Shown: positions 16,984 through 26,344 of the stretch, one piece after another
Layout: each line of letters opens with the position of its first letter
How positions within the stretch are numbered: the stretch's first letter is position 1
NCBI RefSeq assembly: GCF_017430385.1
Contig: NZ_JAFRNB010000185.1
Location: forward strand, 16,709-80,708
Length of the DNA stretch: 64,000 bases
Source: Treponema sp.
GTDB lineage: Bacteria > Spirochaetota > Spirochaetia > Treponematales > Treponemataceae
Direction of reading: 5' to 3'
Made by a program: the position numbers and the translations under genes
Notes under the pieces: model-generated
Databases searched by the model: none
The model's input: the letters and a program-made list of their open reading frames with translations, nothing else
Told to the model about the DNA's origin: nothing

Positions 16984-18840
16984 TTACTTCATCAAAACCT
17001 TAATCAAATCTCTTCTTCCGGCTTTTTCCAGGGCTTCCTTTACCAGAGGCCAGTTTTCGCGGCGGTTGAATTGCAGGAGCGCGCGCTGTAAGCGGCGTTC
17101 GTGTGCTCCACGGGCTACGTAGACTTCTTCAAATTCACCATTTTCGAGGCGGTTGCGCGGGTTGAGGCCTGTCCAGTACATGCAGGTTGAAAGGCTTCCT
17201 GGAGTAGGGTAGAAATCCTGAACCTGGTCTGGGACGAAGCCTGTCTTTTTGAGATAAAGTGCGACTTCAATTGCTTCGGCAAGGCCTGCTCCCGGGTGCG
17301 AGCAGATGTAGTAGGGCACGAGATATTGTTTTTTGCCGAGTTTTTTGTTCCATTCTGCGTATTCTTCGGCAAATTTTTCGTAAAGCTCATGGCTGCTCTT
17401 TCGCATGAGGCGGAGAAGTTTGTTTGAAACATGCTCAGGCGCGACTTTGAGCTGGCCTGAAATGTGATGCTCCACCAGTTCCTTGAAGAATGTTTTGTCC
17501 TTGTCCATCATCAGGTAGTCAAATCGGATTCCAGAGCGGATAAAGACTTTTTTGACTTTCGGAAGCGCGCGCAGTTTTCGCAGAAGCTCCACATATTCCG
17601 TGTGATCGACGTTCACGTTCTTGCACGGGTTTGTTCCCATGCAGTCTTTGTTGGGGCAGGCACCCCGTTCTTTCTGGAAGCGGCAGGCGTCGTGGCGGAA
17701 ATTTGCGGTGGGGCCTCCAACGTCGTGGATATAGCCCTTGAAATCCGGGTTTTCGGTAATTACTTTGGCTTCTTTTATGAGGCTTTCGTGGCTCCGTGCC
17801 TGAATGCGCCTGCCCTGATGAAATGTAATCGCACAGAATGAGCAGGCTCCAAAACATCCGCGTGAGCTTACGAGACTGAACTGAACTTCGGAGAGCGCGG
17901 GAATGCCTGCCTTTCCGTTTTCGGCAGGAGAGTCGTACATGGGATGCCACTTCCGGGTAAAAGGAAGCTCGTAAATCGCATCGAATTCTTGTGTGGTGAG
18001 GGGGAGGGCTGCCGGCTCCTGCACAATAAAGCGGGCATCAACCGGCTCAATCAGAAGATGTCCGTTAATCGCATCGGTGTTCTGCTCCTGAACGAGATAG
18101 CTTTCGGCAAAAAGCCTCTTGCATTCCGGCGTGTTTTTGGAGATTTCGGCATAAGAAGGGAGCATGATTGCGGCGTTTTTGGGATTGCGCTCGTTCCAGT
18201 TCACGTGTTCTGGCAGTTCTTCGGCCTTGCTCGTGTACCAGACTGTTCCACGCACACCGCGAATGGCTTTGGCTGGGATTCCCTGGCGGAGTTTGGCCGC
18301 GATTTCAAGGATTGAGTGCTCGCCCATGCCGTACATGAGCAAATCAGCCTTTGAATCAAGGAGAATCGAACGGCGCACGGTGTTTGACCAGTAATCGTAG
18401 TGGCTCGTGCGGCGCAAGCTTGCCTCAATTCCGCCGATAAGGATATTCACGCCCTTGTAGGCTTCACGGATTTTTGAAATGTAAGTGATTAAAGCCCTGT
18501 CAGGCCTGTGGCCCGCGACTCCGCCGTGAGCATAAACATCTTCGCTCCGGGGCTTGTTGTTTGCGGTGTAATTTGAAACCATGCTGTCCATGGCTCCCGC
18601 GCTGACCAAAAAACCGAGCTTTGGCCTGCCAAATTTGCGGAATTCTTCGACATTCTTCCAGTCCGGCTGAGGCAGAATCGCCACAGAGTAGCCGTTTGCT
18701 TCGAGAAGCCGCCCAAGCAGAGCCGAGGCAAAAGAAGCATGGTCAACATAAGCGTCACCTGACACAAAAACGAAATCAACTTCGTCTATGCCGCGGTCGA
18801 GAAGGTCTTGTTTTGAAACTGGAAGGAAGGGATTAGTCAT
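16984..18840 (-). CDS. ygiQ: YgiQ family radical SAM protein (UPF0313)
   Basis: 618 aa. N-terminal VDFVFVSGDAYVDHASF, ARCH-like GGIEASLRRTSHYDYWS and the cluster motif CFGACSFCAIT are diagnostic of the YgiQ family. The C-terminal part includes PYYICSHPGAG and DFYPTPGSLS. Substrate unknown. The ATG at 18840 shares its A with the TAA stop of the upstream DUF4160 gene (TAATG), so coupled translation is likely; a TTG two codons earlier is the alternative. Confidence 0.92.
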   Translation of the reverse strand: MTNPFLPVSKQDLLDRGIDEVDFVFVSGDAYVDHASFASALLGRLLEANGYSVAILPQPDWKNVEEFRKFGRPKLGFLVSAGAMDSMVSNYTANNKPRSEDVYAHGGVAGHRPDRALITYISKIREAYKGVNILIGGIEASLRRTSHYDYWSNTVRRSILLDSKADLLMYGMGEHSILEIAAKLRQGIPAKAIRGVRGTVWYTSKAEELPEHVNWNERNPKNAAIMLPSYAEISKNTPECKRLFAESYLVQEQNTDAINGHLLIEPVDARFIVQEPAALPLTTQEFDAIYELPFTRKWHPMYDSPAENGKAGIPALSEVQFSLVSSRGCFGACSFCAITFHQGRRIQARSHESLIKEAKVITENPDFKGYIHDVGGPTANFRHDACRFQKERGACPNKDCMGTNPCKNVNVDHTEYVELLRKLRALPKVKKVFIRSGIRFDYLMMDKDKTFFKELVEHHISGQLKVAPEHVSNKLLRLMRKSSHELYEKFAEEYAEWNKKLGKKQYLVPYYICSHPGAGLAEAIEVALYLKKTGFVPDQVQDFYPTPGSLSTCMYWTGLNPRNRLENGEFEEVYVARGAHERRLQRALLQFNRRENWPLVKEALEKAGRRDLIKVLMK

Positions 18841-19130
18841 TAACAATAGAATTCGATTGTATCAACTTTAAAATGTTCTTTCCATTTTGCACAAATTAAG
18901 AAAAACTGAGCGGACACAATCTGCATGATTTCATTTAAATCGTGCGTTGGAATTTTCCCGTTATTATTCGCAATGATACAACCACCGTCAGCTGTAAGCC
19001 AAAGTTTTGTATCGTTTTTCGATGGAAAACCTTTTCCTACATGAACATGGATAGGTTCATTGTTTTCTTGAGACCAAAAATAGATTCCATACCCATGAAT
19101 CGAAAATAATTTAGGCAATTTGAAGACCAC
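18840..19130 (-). CDS. DUF4160 family small protein
   Basis: 96 aa. The pattern IHGYGIYFWSQENNEPIHVHVG fits DUF4160 (family proteins show a similar F-x-GI-x-hydrophobic start and PPHFHV). Genes of this family commonly occur with a second small gene and are often suspected toxin-antitoxin-like pairs. Here it overlaps the upstream 89-aa gene by 20 bp and is stop-start coupled to ygiQ. Confidence 0.7.
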   Translation of the reverse strand: MVFKLPKLFSIHGYGIYFWSQENNEPIHVHVGKGFPSKNDTKLWLTADGGCIIANNNGKIPTHDLNEIMQIVSAQFFLICAKWKEHFKVDTIEFYC

Positions 19131-19380
19131 CTGTTGCAGCGTATCTAAAAATCAAGTGTGCGTTATGATGCAAGAATTCATTAAAAAAGGAAATTTCTTC
19201 ATCAGAATAGCCTTCGTTAAAAAGCCATTTATAATTTGGCAATTCGCATCTTGCTGAATCGAAACCATTAGATGTAGGACGCTCAAAATGGACTTCAACG
19301 GTAGGATTTTTATCTTCGTTTAGAATCTGAGTATGTACGACTTCCGTGCCGTCTGGAAAATTAATGTATTCGTAAACCAT
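19111..19380 (-). CDS. Small protein paired with DUF4160
   Basis: 89 aa, acidic: begins MVYEYINFPDGTEVVHTQIL and ends RYAATGGLQIA. AGGAGG-type ribosome site upstream. It overlaps the DUF4160 gene by 20 bp, so the two are one unit. DUF4160 partners are often DUF2442, but I do not see a convincing DUF2442 pattern. Function unknown. Confidence 0.6.
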   Translation of the reverse strand: MVYEYINFPDGTEVVHTQILNEDKNPTVEVHFERPTSNGFDSARCELPNYKWLFNEGYSDEEISFFNEFLHHNAHLIFRYAATGGLQIA

Positions 19381-19423
19381 TATGAGCCTCCTATAAAAAT
19401 ACCGCGTTAACGGCGTTACTTCC

Positions 19424-19660
19424 TTACTGTTCCTGAACGACCTCAGAAACTTCCGGGCATGCGTCTTTGAGGTAACGCTCTACGCCCATTTTGAGGGTCA
19501 TAAGTGCCATCGGGCAGCTGCCACATGCTCCTGTGAGGCGCAAGTGAACGCGGTTCTGCTCGTCGATTGAAACGAATTCCATATCGCCGCCGTCGGCCTG
19601 AAGCTGCGGGCGGAACATATCAAGTGCTTCCTTTACGGTAGCTTCCTGTTCTTTTGTCAT
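19424..19660 (-). CDS. nfu: NifU-like C-terminal domain Fe-S scaffold protein
   Basis: 78 aa, a stand-alone NifU C-terminal domain. LQADGGDMEFV and GACGSCPMA with the paired Cys (CxxC) that hold a 4Fe-4S cluster across a dimer. Delivers Fe-S clusters to client proteins; several clients (radical SAM proteins, NrdG) are in this window. Ribosome site AAGGAGC precedes the ATG. Diverges from hisG. Confidence 0.9.
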   Translation of the reverse strand: MTKEQEATVKEALDMFRPQLQADGGDMEFVSIDEQNRVHLRLTGACGSCPMALMTLKMGVERYLKDACPEVSEVVQEQ

Positions 19661-19747
19661 AAATTGCTCCTTGAAACCATTATATCATCTTTTTTATTCT
19701 TATGGAATTTAGTATAATCTTAAAATCTAATCAAAAAGGAATATATT

Positions 19748-20620
19748 ATGGAAAAACTCAGAGTATTATTAGCAAAAGGCAGAATTTACGAATCAGTCTA
19801 TGAACTTTTGAGCGATGTTGGCATTTCCCTCAAACTTGCAGAACGAACTTACTTCCCAAGCACTAATCAGGACGACTTGGCTTTTCAGGTCGTTAAACCT
19901 CAGATTGCAAGCGCACTTTTGGCCTCAAACAAAGCCGATGTCGGATTCTCAGGAAAGGACTGGGTTTATGAAAACGGCGTTCAGTATGAAGTCGAAGAAA
20001 TCATGGACTTGGGATTTGACCCGGTTCGAATCGTAGCGGCTGTTCCGAACACAGTTGATTTCGACGCTCTCATCAAAAAGCCGGTTACAATCGCAACAGA
20101 ATATCAGACCCTCAGCAAAAAATGGGTCGAAGAAAAAAAGATTGACGGAAAAATTTTCCGAACTTGGGGTACAAGCGAAGGCTTCGTTCAGGACAACGAG
20201 GATTCTCTCGCACAGATTTTGATTGACAACACTTCGACAGGCTCAAGCTTGCGTGCAAACAACCTCAAAATCGTCGATACGCTCATGACTTCTTCAACAA
20301 GAATGTACGCTTCCAAAGAAGCACTCAAAGACCCGGAGAAAAAGCAGAAAATCATGGAGCTTAAAATGCTCTTCGAGTCAGTTTTGAACGCTCGTGGTCG
20401 CGTAATGCTTGAAATGAACGTTGCAAAGGACAAGTTCGACGGCCTTATCAAGGCTCTTCCATCAATGAAAAGCCCGACTGTCAGCCCGCTCTTCGGTGAC
20501 GACGGCTACGCAGTAAAAATCGCTGTCAAAAAGAGCGAAGTTCCAACCCTGCTTCCAAAATTGCAGGCACTCGGTGCAACGGACATCCTGGAATACGCGC
20601 TGCGTAAGGTTGTGAGATAA
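19748..20620 (+). CDS. hisG: ATP phosphoribosyltransferase, long form
   Basis: 290 aa, the long HisG form with a C-terminal ACT-like regulatory domain (from about 215, GYAVKIAVKKSEVPTLLPKL). Catalytic part begins LRVLLAKGRI and contains DNTSTGSSLRANNLK (PRPP loop). First step of histidine synthesis, normally feedback-inhibited by histidine. TATAAT at about 19713 and an AAAAAGGA ribosome site support the start. hisB lies 630 bp downstream, separated by the GxxExxY element. Confidence 0.93.
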   Translation: MEKLRVLLAKGRIYESVYELLSDVGISLKLAERTYFPSTNQDDLAFQVVKPQIASALLASNKADVGFSGKDWVYENGVQYEVEEIMDLGFDPVRIVAAVPNTVDFDALIKKPVTIATEYQTLSKKWVEEKKIDGKIFRTWGTSEGFVQDNEDSLAQILIDNTSTGSSLRANNLKIVDTLMTSSTRMYASKEALKDPEKKQKIMELKMLFESVLNARGRVMLEMNVAKDKFDGLIKALPSMKSPTVSPLFGDDGYAVKIAVKKSEVPTLLPKLQALGATDILEYALRKVVR

Positions 20621-20623
20621 AAA

Positions 20624-20665
20624 AATTCCTCACAGAGCTTTGGAGGCCACAGAGAGAATTTTTGT
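20624..20665. repeat. Left CACAGAG end of the GxxExxY element
   Basis: CTCACAGAG, a short spacer, then CCACAGAGAGAATTTTTG, four nt after the hisG stop. This matches the left end of the ORF-less element at 15335 in order and spacing, and is inverted with respect to the CTCTGTG array at 21117-21143. Confidence 0.75.
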
Positions 20666-20678
20666 GTAGGAGAGATGT

Positions 20679-21074
20679 TTGACAGAAACAGAACTTAATG
20701 AATTAACAGAAAAAATCATTGGTGTTGCGATAAAAGTTCATAAAGAACTTGGTCCTGGCCTTTTGGAAAAGGTTTATCAGCGATGCTTAAAAATTGCTCT
20801 TGAGGAAGAAGGGCTGCATGTTGATTCAGAAGTGCCTGTTGAAGTTATTTTTCATGGCAAGAAAGTTGCTGATGAAGCTCTAAGAATTGACTTGCTTGTA
20901 GAAAATCAAATCGTTCTGGAACTGAAATCAGCATCAAAACTAACAGACTTGTATCAAAAACAACTTGGTACATGTCTAAAATTGGCGAAGAAACCGTGTG
21001 GCTTACTGATAAATTTTAATGAAGTTTTGTTGAAAAACGGAATTAAAAGAGTCAAAAACGGATACTTAAAATAG
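20679..21074 (+). CDS. GxxExxY family protein (PD-(D/E)XK-like nuclease fold)
   Basis: 131 aa. GPGLLEKVY is the GxxExxY motif (about residues 27-35). RIDLLVENQIVLELKSA carries the Asp and Glu-x-Lys of a PD-(D/E)XK core. The family's biochemical role is not established. Start is TTG with TAGGAGAG upstream. The gene splits hisG from hisB and is bracketed by inverted CACAGAG arrays, which suggests it travels as a small element. Confidence 0.88.
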   Translation: MTETELNELTEKIIGVAIKVHKELGPGLLEKVYQRCLKIALEEEGLHVDSEVPVEVIFHGKKVADEALRIDLLVENQIVLELKSASKLTDLYQKQLGTCLKLAKKPCGLLINFNEVLLKNGIKRVKNGYLK

Positions 21075-21253
21075 CAGGCGGCGGGACTGGCGCAAGGAAC
21101 TTACCTAAACTTAAAGCACTCTGTGCCCTCTGTGCCCTCTGTGAGGAAAATAAAAAATGCATATTGAACAGGCGGCGGGACTGGCGCAAGGAACTTACCT
21201 AAACTTAAAGCACTCTGTGCCCTCTGTGCTCTCTGTGAGGAATTTAATAATGC
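21075..21253 (+). repeat. 94-bp tandem duplication carrying the right CACAGAG end
   Basis: Two copies, 21075-21168 and 21169-21253, each CAGGCGGCGGGACTGG through CTCTGTGCCCTCTGTG to GTGAGGA and an ATGC. Copy 2 supplies the ribosome site of hisB. Copy 1 supplies a decoy GAGGA plus ATG that opens an in-frame 31-codon extension of hisB. Confidence 0.9.
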
Positions 21254-21864
21254 GAACTGCTACAATCGAACGAATTACTGGCGAGACTCAGATTTCGCTT
21301 ACTCTTAATCTTGATGGTACAGGAAAGTGCAGCGTGGAGAATCCGATTGGGTTCTTTGACCACTTGCTTCGCTCTTTCTGTAAGCACGGACTTTTTGATT
21401 TGTCCGGCTCAATCAAGGGCGATTTGAACGTAGACCAGCACCATACAATAGAAGATACCGGTATCGTTTTGGGCATGTGCTTTGCAAAAGCCCTCGGCGA
21501 CTGCGCCGGTATTTACCGAAGCGGCTCTTTCCTCTACCCCATGGACGAAAGTTTGCTCCGTGCGGCAGTTGATTTTGGCGGGCGTCCCTTCCTTGTCTGC
21601 AATGCAGAACTTTCAAATATTCCTCTCGTGAGCGTACAGGACGGAAAGCAGGGCACTTTCCAGACAGATTGCTTTGACGATTTCTGGAACGGCTTTGTTC
21701 AGGCGACAAAATGCAACCTGCATCTCGACACTTTGCGGGGCCGCAGCGATCATCACAAAATGGAGGGCTTGTTCAAGGCGGCTGCCCGTGCAATCCGAAG
21801 TGCGGTTGAAATTGACCCTCGGCGTAACGGTGAAGTTCCAAGCACAAAAGGCGTTATTGTATAA
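21250..21864 (+). CDS. hisB: Imidazoleglycerol-phosphate dehydratase
   Basis: 204 aa, monofunctional. Metal-binding motifs FFDHLL, DQHHTIEDTG and SDHHKMEG are present, and the N-terminus RTATIERITGETQI is typical. Sixth step of histidine synthesis. ATG 21250 is chosen because GTGAGGA lies 8 nt upstream and family members start here; the longer frame from 21157 is encoded by duplicated repeat. Together with hisG it indicates a dispersed his pathway. Confidence 0.93.
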   Translation: MRTATIERITGETQISLTLNLDGTGKCSVENPIGFFDHLLRSFCKHGLFDLSGSIKGDLNVDQHHTIEDTGIVLGMCFAKALGDCAGIYRSGSFLYPMDESLLRAAVDFGGRPFLVCNAELSNIPLVSVQDGKQGTFQTDCFDDFWNGFVQATKCNLHLDTLRGRSDHHKMEGLFKAAARAIRSAVEIDPRRNGEVPSTKGVIV

Positions 21865-21956
21865 AAATTAAAAATAACTTTAAATAAAACTAGCTTTTTT
21901 CTTAAAAATAGGTTAAAATAGTCATATAATCCCCATAGCAAAACTTGGCAGGGCGG

Positions 21957-22008
21957 GCAAGTTTTCTCCGCTGGCGAAAACTTGCATTTTCGTTGCTTCC
22001 ATGCAACG
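21957..22008 (+). repeat. H2-H1 hairpin pair upstream of the chemoreceptor gene
   Basis: GCAAGTTTTC...GAAAACTTGC (21957-21966 with 21976-21985) and CGTTGC-TTCCAT-GCAACG (21991-22008). The same hairpin types and order occur upstream of the aminotransferase and ilvY genes. H1 faces the intact chemoreceptor gene. No H3 or copied gene start is visible on the far side. Confidence 0.65.
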
Positions 22009-22039
22009 CCACTAACGCTGAGTTTTTACAGGAGTTTCT

Positions 22040-24247
22040 ATGACACAAAAGACCAAAGCCAGTGGCGGTTTCAAAAGTATTCGCACTCAGCTTGTACTTA
22101 CAATCGGCCTTTTCCTGCTTGTGCTCCTTGCACTTTGCTCTGTATTCATTTTGAGCAATGTTTCCAGCCGGTTCCGCAATATTTCCGACAATTATCTTCA
22201 TGAAATGGCTTCTTACTATTCCGAAACAACGAAGTCGATTATTGCACATGAATATGCCACTTGCAGCGCGCTCAAAACTGTCGTCGAGCAGGTAGAAAAT
22301 GTTCCTCCTGCCCAGCGGCGTGATTTTGTGAACGCTATTTTAAAACAGGCTCTAATCGCCAACGAAAATTTTGTTGATACCTGGGTAGTTTACGAGCCGA
22401 ACGCATTGGACGGCCTTGATTCTCAGTATGCGAACACTGAAAATCACGATTCCACAGGTCGTTTCATTCCTTATTGGACAAAAGTTGGCTCTACGATTGA
22501 ATGTACACCTCTCACTGATTACGAAAATGGCTTTTGGTATGTAAATCCGCTTAAAAGTCCTACAGGAATTCTAATTGACCCGAATCCCTACGAAATTGGC
22601 GGCAAAACAATCTGGGTTTGTGGAGTCGCATTTCCGATTCACTCTAAGAATGGTAAACCAATCGGTGTAATTGGTCTTGATATGTCACTTGACACTCTTT
22701 CTTCACTTCTTAAGCAGGTCAAAGTCTATGATTCCGGCTATCTCTCGCTCATTTCCGATTCGGGGCTTCTTGCGGTTGATTATGACACGGAGAACGAAGG
22801 TCAGAATCTTGCTGCTTATACTGATTCTTCGACGGGCCCTCTATTTCAGTCCAGCAAATCTTCTCTCCAGCCTTTTGGCATGACTGTTAAAGAAAAAGAC
22901 GAGAGTGTCTACAAATATTATCAGCCATTTAAAGTTGAAGATGCAAAAGAAGTCTGGTTCCTTGGTCTTAATGCGAAAGAATCAGAAATCACGGCGGCAG
23001 CAAAGGCTGTTTTCTTCATTTCGACGGTTGCCTTTGTCCTCACCGCTCTTGTAATTCTTTTTGTTCTCTTCCTGATTATTCAGGGCGTTGTCAAAGAAAT
23101 GAACAAAGGTGTCTCTGCAATGCAGAATATCGCGCAGGGAGACGGTGATTTGACTGTCCGCATGGAGGTTAAGACCGACAATGAGCTTGGAAAAATGTAC
23201 AAATTCTTCAATCTTACCATTGAAAAGATTCAGAATTCCATTGCGCAGGTCAAAGAGGCTGCGGGAAATCTTACGGAGCAGGGGTCTGCTCTCGGAGACA
23301 GTATGAATGATACGGCCGCAAGTGCCAACGAGATAACTGCGAATATCGATTCCGTAAACAAGCAGGTTCAGCAGCAGGGGCGTAATGTTCATGAAGCCCA
23401 GGAATCTCTCGGTTCAATCAACAGCAGCGTAAGTGAGCTTGTATCTAACATTCAGAGTCAGAGTTCAAGCGTTGTAGAGTCTTCTTCTGCAATCGAAGAA
23501 ATGGTTGCTAATATCCGTTCCGTAACAGGAATCCTTGAGAAGAACGGCATTACAATCAAATCTCTTGAAAATTCTTCTGAATCGGGTAGGGTTAGTATAA
23601 ACAACTCGGTTGAGGCAATCAAAAAGATTCAGGAACAGTCGGGAACCCTTCTTGAAGCAAGTAAAATCATTCAGGCAATTGCGAGTCAGACAAACATGCT
23701 TGCTATGAACGCAGCGATTGAGGCGGCTCATGCCGGTGAAAGCGGCAAAGGTTTCTCCGTTGTTGCCGATGAAATTCGTAAACTTGCGGAAGATTCAAAC
23801 AAGCAGGGAAAAAACATTACAAACAACCTCAAAGTTGTTCTTGCAAGCGTCAAGGAAGTCACAGATTCTTCTGAGCAGCTGCAGAATCAGTTCAACGAAA
23901 TATATGAGCTGACTCAGGCTGTTGCCCGGCAGGAACTCACGATTATGAATGCAATGCACGAGCAGTCCGAAGGTGGCGAGCAGATTCTTGAGGCAATCAA
24001 GCAGATTCAGGATGTAACGGCGAGCGTAAAGGGTTCCAGCGATGCAATGGAAGATGCCACTAAGGAAGCAAATGTGAAAATGGATAATCTTATGCGTCTC
24101 ACCGAAGAAATTACGGCCAGCATGGATGAAATGTCAATCGGTATTGAGTCAATTAACAATTCAATCAATGCCGTCAACGATATGACCCATAAAAATACCC
24201 AGAGTATCGAGTCTCTTGGTGAGGCTGTGAGCAAATTTAAGGTATAG
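22040..24247 (+). CDS. Methyl-accepting chemotaxis protein with dCache sensor
   Basis: 735 aa. TM1 about 17-38, a periplasmic dCache-1 sensor to about 310 ([13 protein letters not shown], then [10 protein letters not shown]), TM2 about 320-350, HAMP, then the cytoplasmic signalling domain. The hairpin tip contains [20 protein letters not shown], the CheA/CheW contact region, and MCP signal helices flank it. Ligand unknown; dCache receptors often bind amino acids or organic acids. ACAGGAG ribosome site. A strong terminator follows. Confidence 0.95.
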   Translation: MTQKTKASGGFKSIRTQLVLTIGLFLLVLLALCSVFILSNVSSRFRNISDNYLHEMASYYSETTKSIIAHEYATCSALKTVVEQVENVPPAQRRDFVNAILKQALIANENFVDTWVVYEPNALDGLDSQYANTENHDSTGRFIPYWTKVGSTIECTPLTDYENGFWYVNPLKSPTGILIDPNPYEIGGKTIWVCGVAFPIHSKNGKPIGVIGLDMSLDTLSSLLKQVKVYDSGYLSLISDSGLLAVDYDTENEGQNLAAYTDSSTGPLFQSSKSSLQPFGMTVKEKDESVYKYYQPFKVEDAKEVWFLGLNAKESEITAAAKAVFFISTVAFVLTALVILFVLFLIIQGVVKEMNKGVSAMQNIAQGDGDLTVRMEVKTDNELGKMYKFFNLTIEKIQNSIAQVKEAAGNLTEQGSALGDSMNDTAASANEITANIDSVNKQVQQQGRNVHEAQESLGSINSSVSELVSNIQSQSSSVVESSSAIEEMVANIRSVTGILEKNGITIKSLENSSESGRVSINNSVEAIKKIQEQSGTLLEASKIIQAIASQTNMLAMNAAIEAAHAGESGKGFSVVADEIRKLAEDSNKQGKNITNNLKVVLASVKEVTDSSEQLQNQFNEIYELTQAVARQELTIMNAMHEQSEGGEQILEAIKQIQDVTASVKGSSDAMEDATKEANVKMDNLMRLTEEITASMDEMSIGIESINNSINAVNDMTHKNTQSIESLGEAVSKFKV

Positions 24248-24309
24248 TGAAATTTCGAAAAATTTTCTTCTGCTGATATTTTCTGATTTCCCATGACTTT
24301 TTTCAAAAG

Positions 24310-24345
24310 CAGTCCTGTGTATTTGATTATACAGGACTGTTTTTA
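24310..24345 (+). terminator. Terminator after the chemoreceptor gene
   Basis: AGTCCTGT (24311-24318) pairs with ACAGGACT (24331-24338), followed by GTTTTT. A clear rho-independent terminator about 65 nt after the stop. Confidence 0.88.
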
Positions 24346-24465
24346 TTCTCCTTTCTAATGATATACTTTTCAAATAAAGAACAATAAATTAAAATAAAAT
24401 ATGGGAATTCCTGAAAAGCTCAGTTTTTCGAAGTTTCCATAAGTCAACATATCAGAGGTAAAAGT

Positions 24466-24960
24466 ATGGACGGTAAAGAAGAAATTTTGGATTTGCTGCG
24501 TGAGAATGCGCGTCTGGCCGTTGAAGACATTTCGGCGATGACAAAAAAATCCGCCGATGAGGTAAAGGCTATCATCAAAAGTCTTGAAGACGAAGGAATT
24601 ATCTTAAAATACGCCGCCATCGTTAACCCGGAAAAAGATATTAATACAAAGGACAAGGTTCGTGCTGAAATTGAAATCCAGTGCCAGCCTGAGCGTGAGC
24701 ACGGTTTTGATGCTCTTGCCGAGCGAATCTACCGCTTCCCGCAGGTCAAGTCGCTTTACCTTATGAGCGGCGGCTATGATTTGAAGGTCGTGATTGAAGG
24801 CGATGATTTGCGTGAAGTGGCTCTTTTTGTGGCTCAAAAGCTTTCAACTTTGGAAGGAGTTCGCTCAACAAAGACCCACTTCCTGCTCAAAACATACAAA
24901 GAAAACGACGTTCTCTATGTAGAGGACGAAAGCGACCGCCGTGAAGGAGTGATGGCTTGA
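24466..24960 (+). CDS. Lrp/AsnC family regulator
   Basis: 164 aa. N-terminal winged HTH (ILDLLRENARLAVEDISAMT, then VKAIIKSLEDEGIILKYAAIV) and a C-terminal RAM/ACT-like effector domain (VKSLYLMSGGYDLKVVIEG). Such proteins sense amino acids and control their metabolism. The aminotransferase directly downstream on the same strand is a common partner, so it may regulate or be co-regulated with it. AGAGG ribosome site. Confidence 0.9.
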   Translation: MDGKEEILDLLRENARLAVEDISAMTKKSADEVKAIIKSLEDEGIILKYAAIVNPEKDINTKDKVRAEIEIQCQPEREHGFDALAERIYRFPQVKSLYLMSGGYDLKVVIEGDDLREVALFVAQKLSTLEGVRSTKTHFLLKTYKENDVLYVEDESDRREGVMA

Positions 24961-25059
24961 AACAAAAAATACATCCATGTATTTTTTGTTTCTGACGAGT
25001 TTTCCAAGCGAAAACTCGCAGATGAATTTTGCTGTATAATGACGCGGCGTCCATGCCGC
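24961..25059 (+). repeat. H3-H2-H1 hairpin element between the Lrp and aminotransferase genes
   Basis: H3 AACAAAAAATACA-TCCA-TGTATTTTTTGTT (24961-24990), H2 CGAGTTTTC...GAAAACTCG (24996-25018), H1 GCGGC-GTCCAT-GCCGC (25044-25059). H1 faces the aminotransferase start. TTGAAACA at the H3 side resembles the real gene start TTGAACAC, which may be a short copied gene start. A TATAAT lies between H2 and H1 and could drive the aminotransferase gene. Confidence 0.75.
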
Positions 25060-25078
25060 TAATTGGAGATATATAAAA

Positions 25079-26248
25079 TTGAACACTCGAGAAGATAGAT
25101 TATCAAAATCAATGCAGAATATTCCGCCGTCGGGCATCCGTAAGTTTTTTGAGATGCTGATTGGTCATGACGATGTAATTTCGCTTTCGGTTGGTGAGCC
25201 GGATTTCCCGACTCCGTGGGTTATCCGCGAGGAAGCTTACTATCATCTTGAAAAGGGACACACTTCCTACACTTCAAACTGGGGCTTGATTGAACTTCGT
25301 GAAGAAATCGCCAAATACATGGAGCGATACAACCTTTACTACAACCCAAAGAATGAAATTTTGATTACGGTTGGTGCGAGTGAGGGCGTTGATGCCGTTC
25401 TTCGTGCAATCTTGAACCCTGGTGACGAGATTATTGTCGTTCAGCCTTGCTATGTAAACTACACTCCGCTTGCTGAGCTTACGGGCGCAAAAGTCGTTCC
25501 AATCGACACGAGCGTAAACGGTTTTTACCCCACAGCCGAACAGATTGAAAAGGCAATCACTCCAAAAACTAAGTGCGTGATGATGTGCTCTCCGAACAAT
25601 CCAACGGGCACGATGATTCCAAAAGCTGAGCTTGAAAAAATCGCAAAAGTCGTCGTTAAAAATCAAATCTGGTGTATTTCCGATGAAATTTACTGCGAGC
25701 TTGCTTATGATGGGGCTGAGCATGTTTCTGTAGGCTCTTTCCCGGACATGAAGGACTACACAATCATCCTCAACGGCTTCTCAAAATCTTTCGCAATGAC
25801 AGGATGGCGAATCGGCTACATCGCGGCCCCTGCAGAAGTTCTTGCTCAGATTGTAAAACTTCACGGCTACAACACAATCTGTGCTCCGATTTTCAGCCAG
25901 TACGCGGCTGTCGAAGGTTTGCGCCACGGCTGGAAGGATGTCGAAAAAATGAGAGTCAGCTATCAGCAGCGACGAAATCTCATGTACAAGGCTTTCTGTG
26001 ACATGGGGCTTGAAGTTCCTGAGCCGACGGGTGCGTTCTACATGTTCCCGAGCATCAAAAATCTCGGTATTTCCAGCGAAGAATTTGCCACCCAGCTTTT
26101 CCAGAAGCACAATGTCGCTGTCGTTCCTGGTAGCGTCTTCGGCTTGGGCGGCGAAGGCCATATCCGCTGCTGTTATGCCACCGCAATCGACAAAATGAAG
26201 ACTGCTCTCGACAGAATCGCTGAGTTTGTCGAAGAATTAAGGAAATAG
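25079..26248 (+). CDS. Class I/II pyridoxal-phosphate aminotransferase
   Basis: 389 aa. Fold-type I aminotransferase of the AspC/PatA/AlaT group. Contains SVGEPDFPTP, SPNNPTGT, SDEIYCEL and the PLP-lysine motif NGFSKSFAMTGWRIGY. Substrate not assignable from motifs; aspartate, alanine or aromatic amino acids are all possible. Start is TTG with TTGGAGA upstream. Its last codons (AEFVEELRK) are copied with synonymous changes at 26345-26368. Confidence 0.9.
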   Translation: MNTREDRLSKSMQNIPPSGIRKFFEMLIGHDDVISLSVGEPDFPTPWVIREEAYYHLEKGHTSYTSNWGLIELREEIAKYMERYNLYYNPKNEILITVGASEGVDAVLRAILNPGDEIIVVQPCYVNYTPLAELTGAKVVPIDTSVNGFYPTAEQIEKAITPKTKCVMMCSPNNPTGTMIPKAELEKIAKVVVKNQIWCISDEIYCELAYDGAEHVSVGSFPDMKDYTIILNGFSKSFAMTGWRIGYIAAPAEVLAQIVKLHGYNTICAPIFSQYAAVEGLRHGWKDVEKMRVSYQQRRNLMYKAFCDMGLEVPEPTGAFYMFPSIKNLGISSEEFATQLFQKHNVAVVPGSVFGLGGEGHIRCCYATAIDKMKTALDRIAEFVEELRK

Positions 26249-26252
26249 AACT

Positions 26253-26340
26253 CCCGCATGGATGCGGGATAAAAGCAAAGAGAGAATTTTCTGTAAAGAA
26301 AATTCTCGTACGAATCAAGAAATCCACGGATGGATTTCTT
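26253..26340 (+). repeat. H1-H2-H3 hairpin element after the aminotransferase gene
   Basis: H1 CCCGCA-TGGA-TGCGGG (26253-26268), H2 GAGAATTTTC...GAAAATTCTC (26282-26307), H3 AAGAAATCCA-CGGA-TGGATTTCTT (26317-26340). H1 starts 5 nt after the stop codon. H3 abuts the re-encoded gene end. Confidence 0.88.
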
Positions 26341-26344
26341 GTTC

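Noticed and set aside
19660..19747. Possible T-box or histidine leader before hisG
   Set aside because: The leader is about 30 nt with no specifier stem, His codon run or attenuator hairpin.
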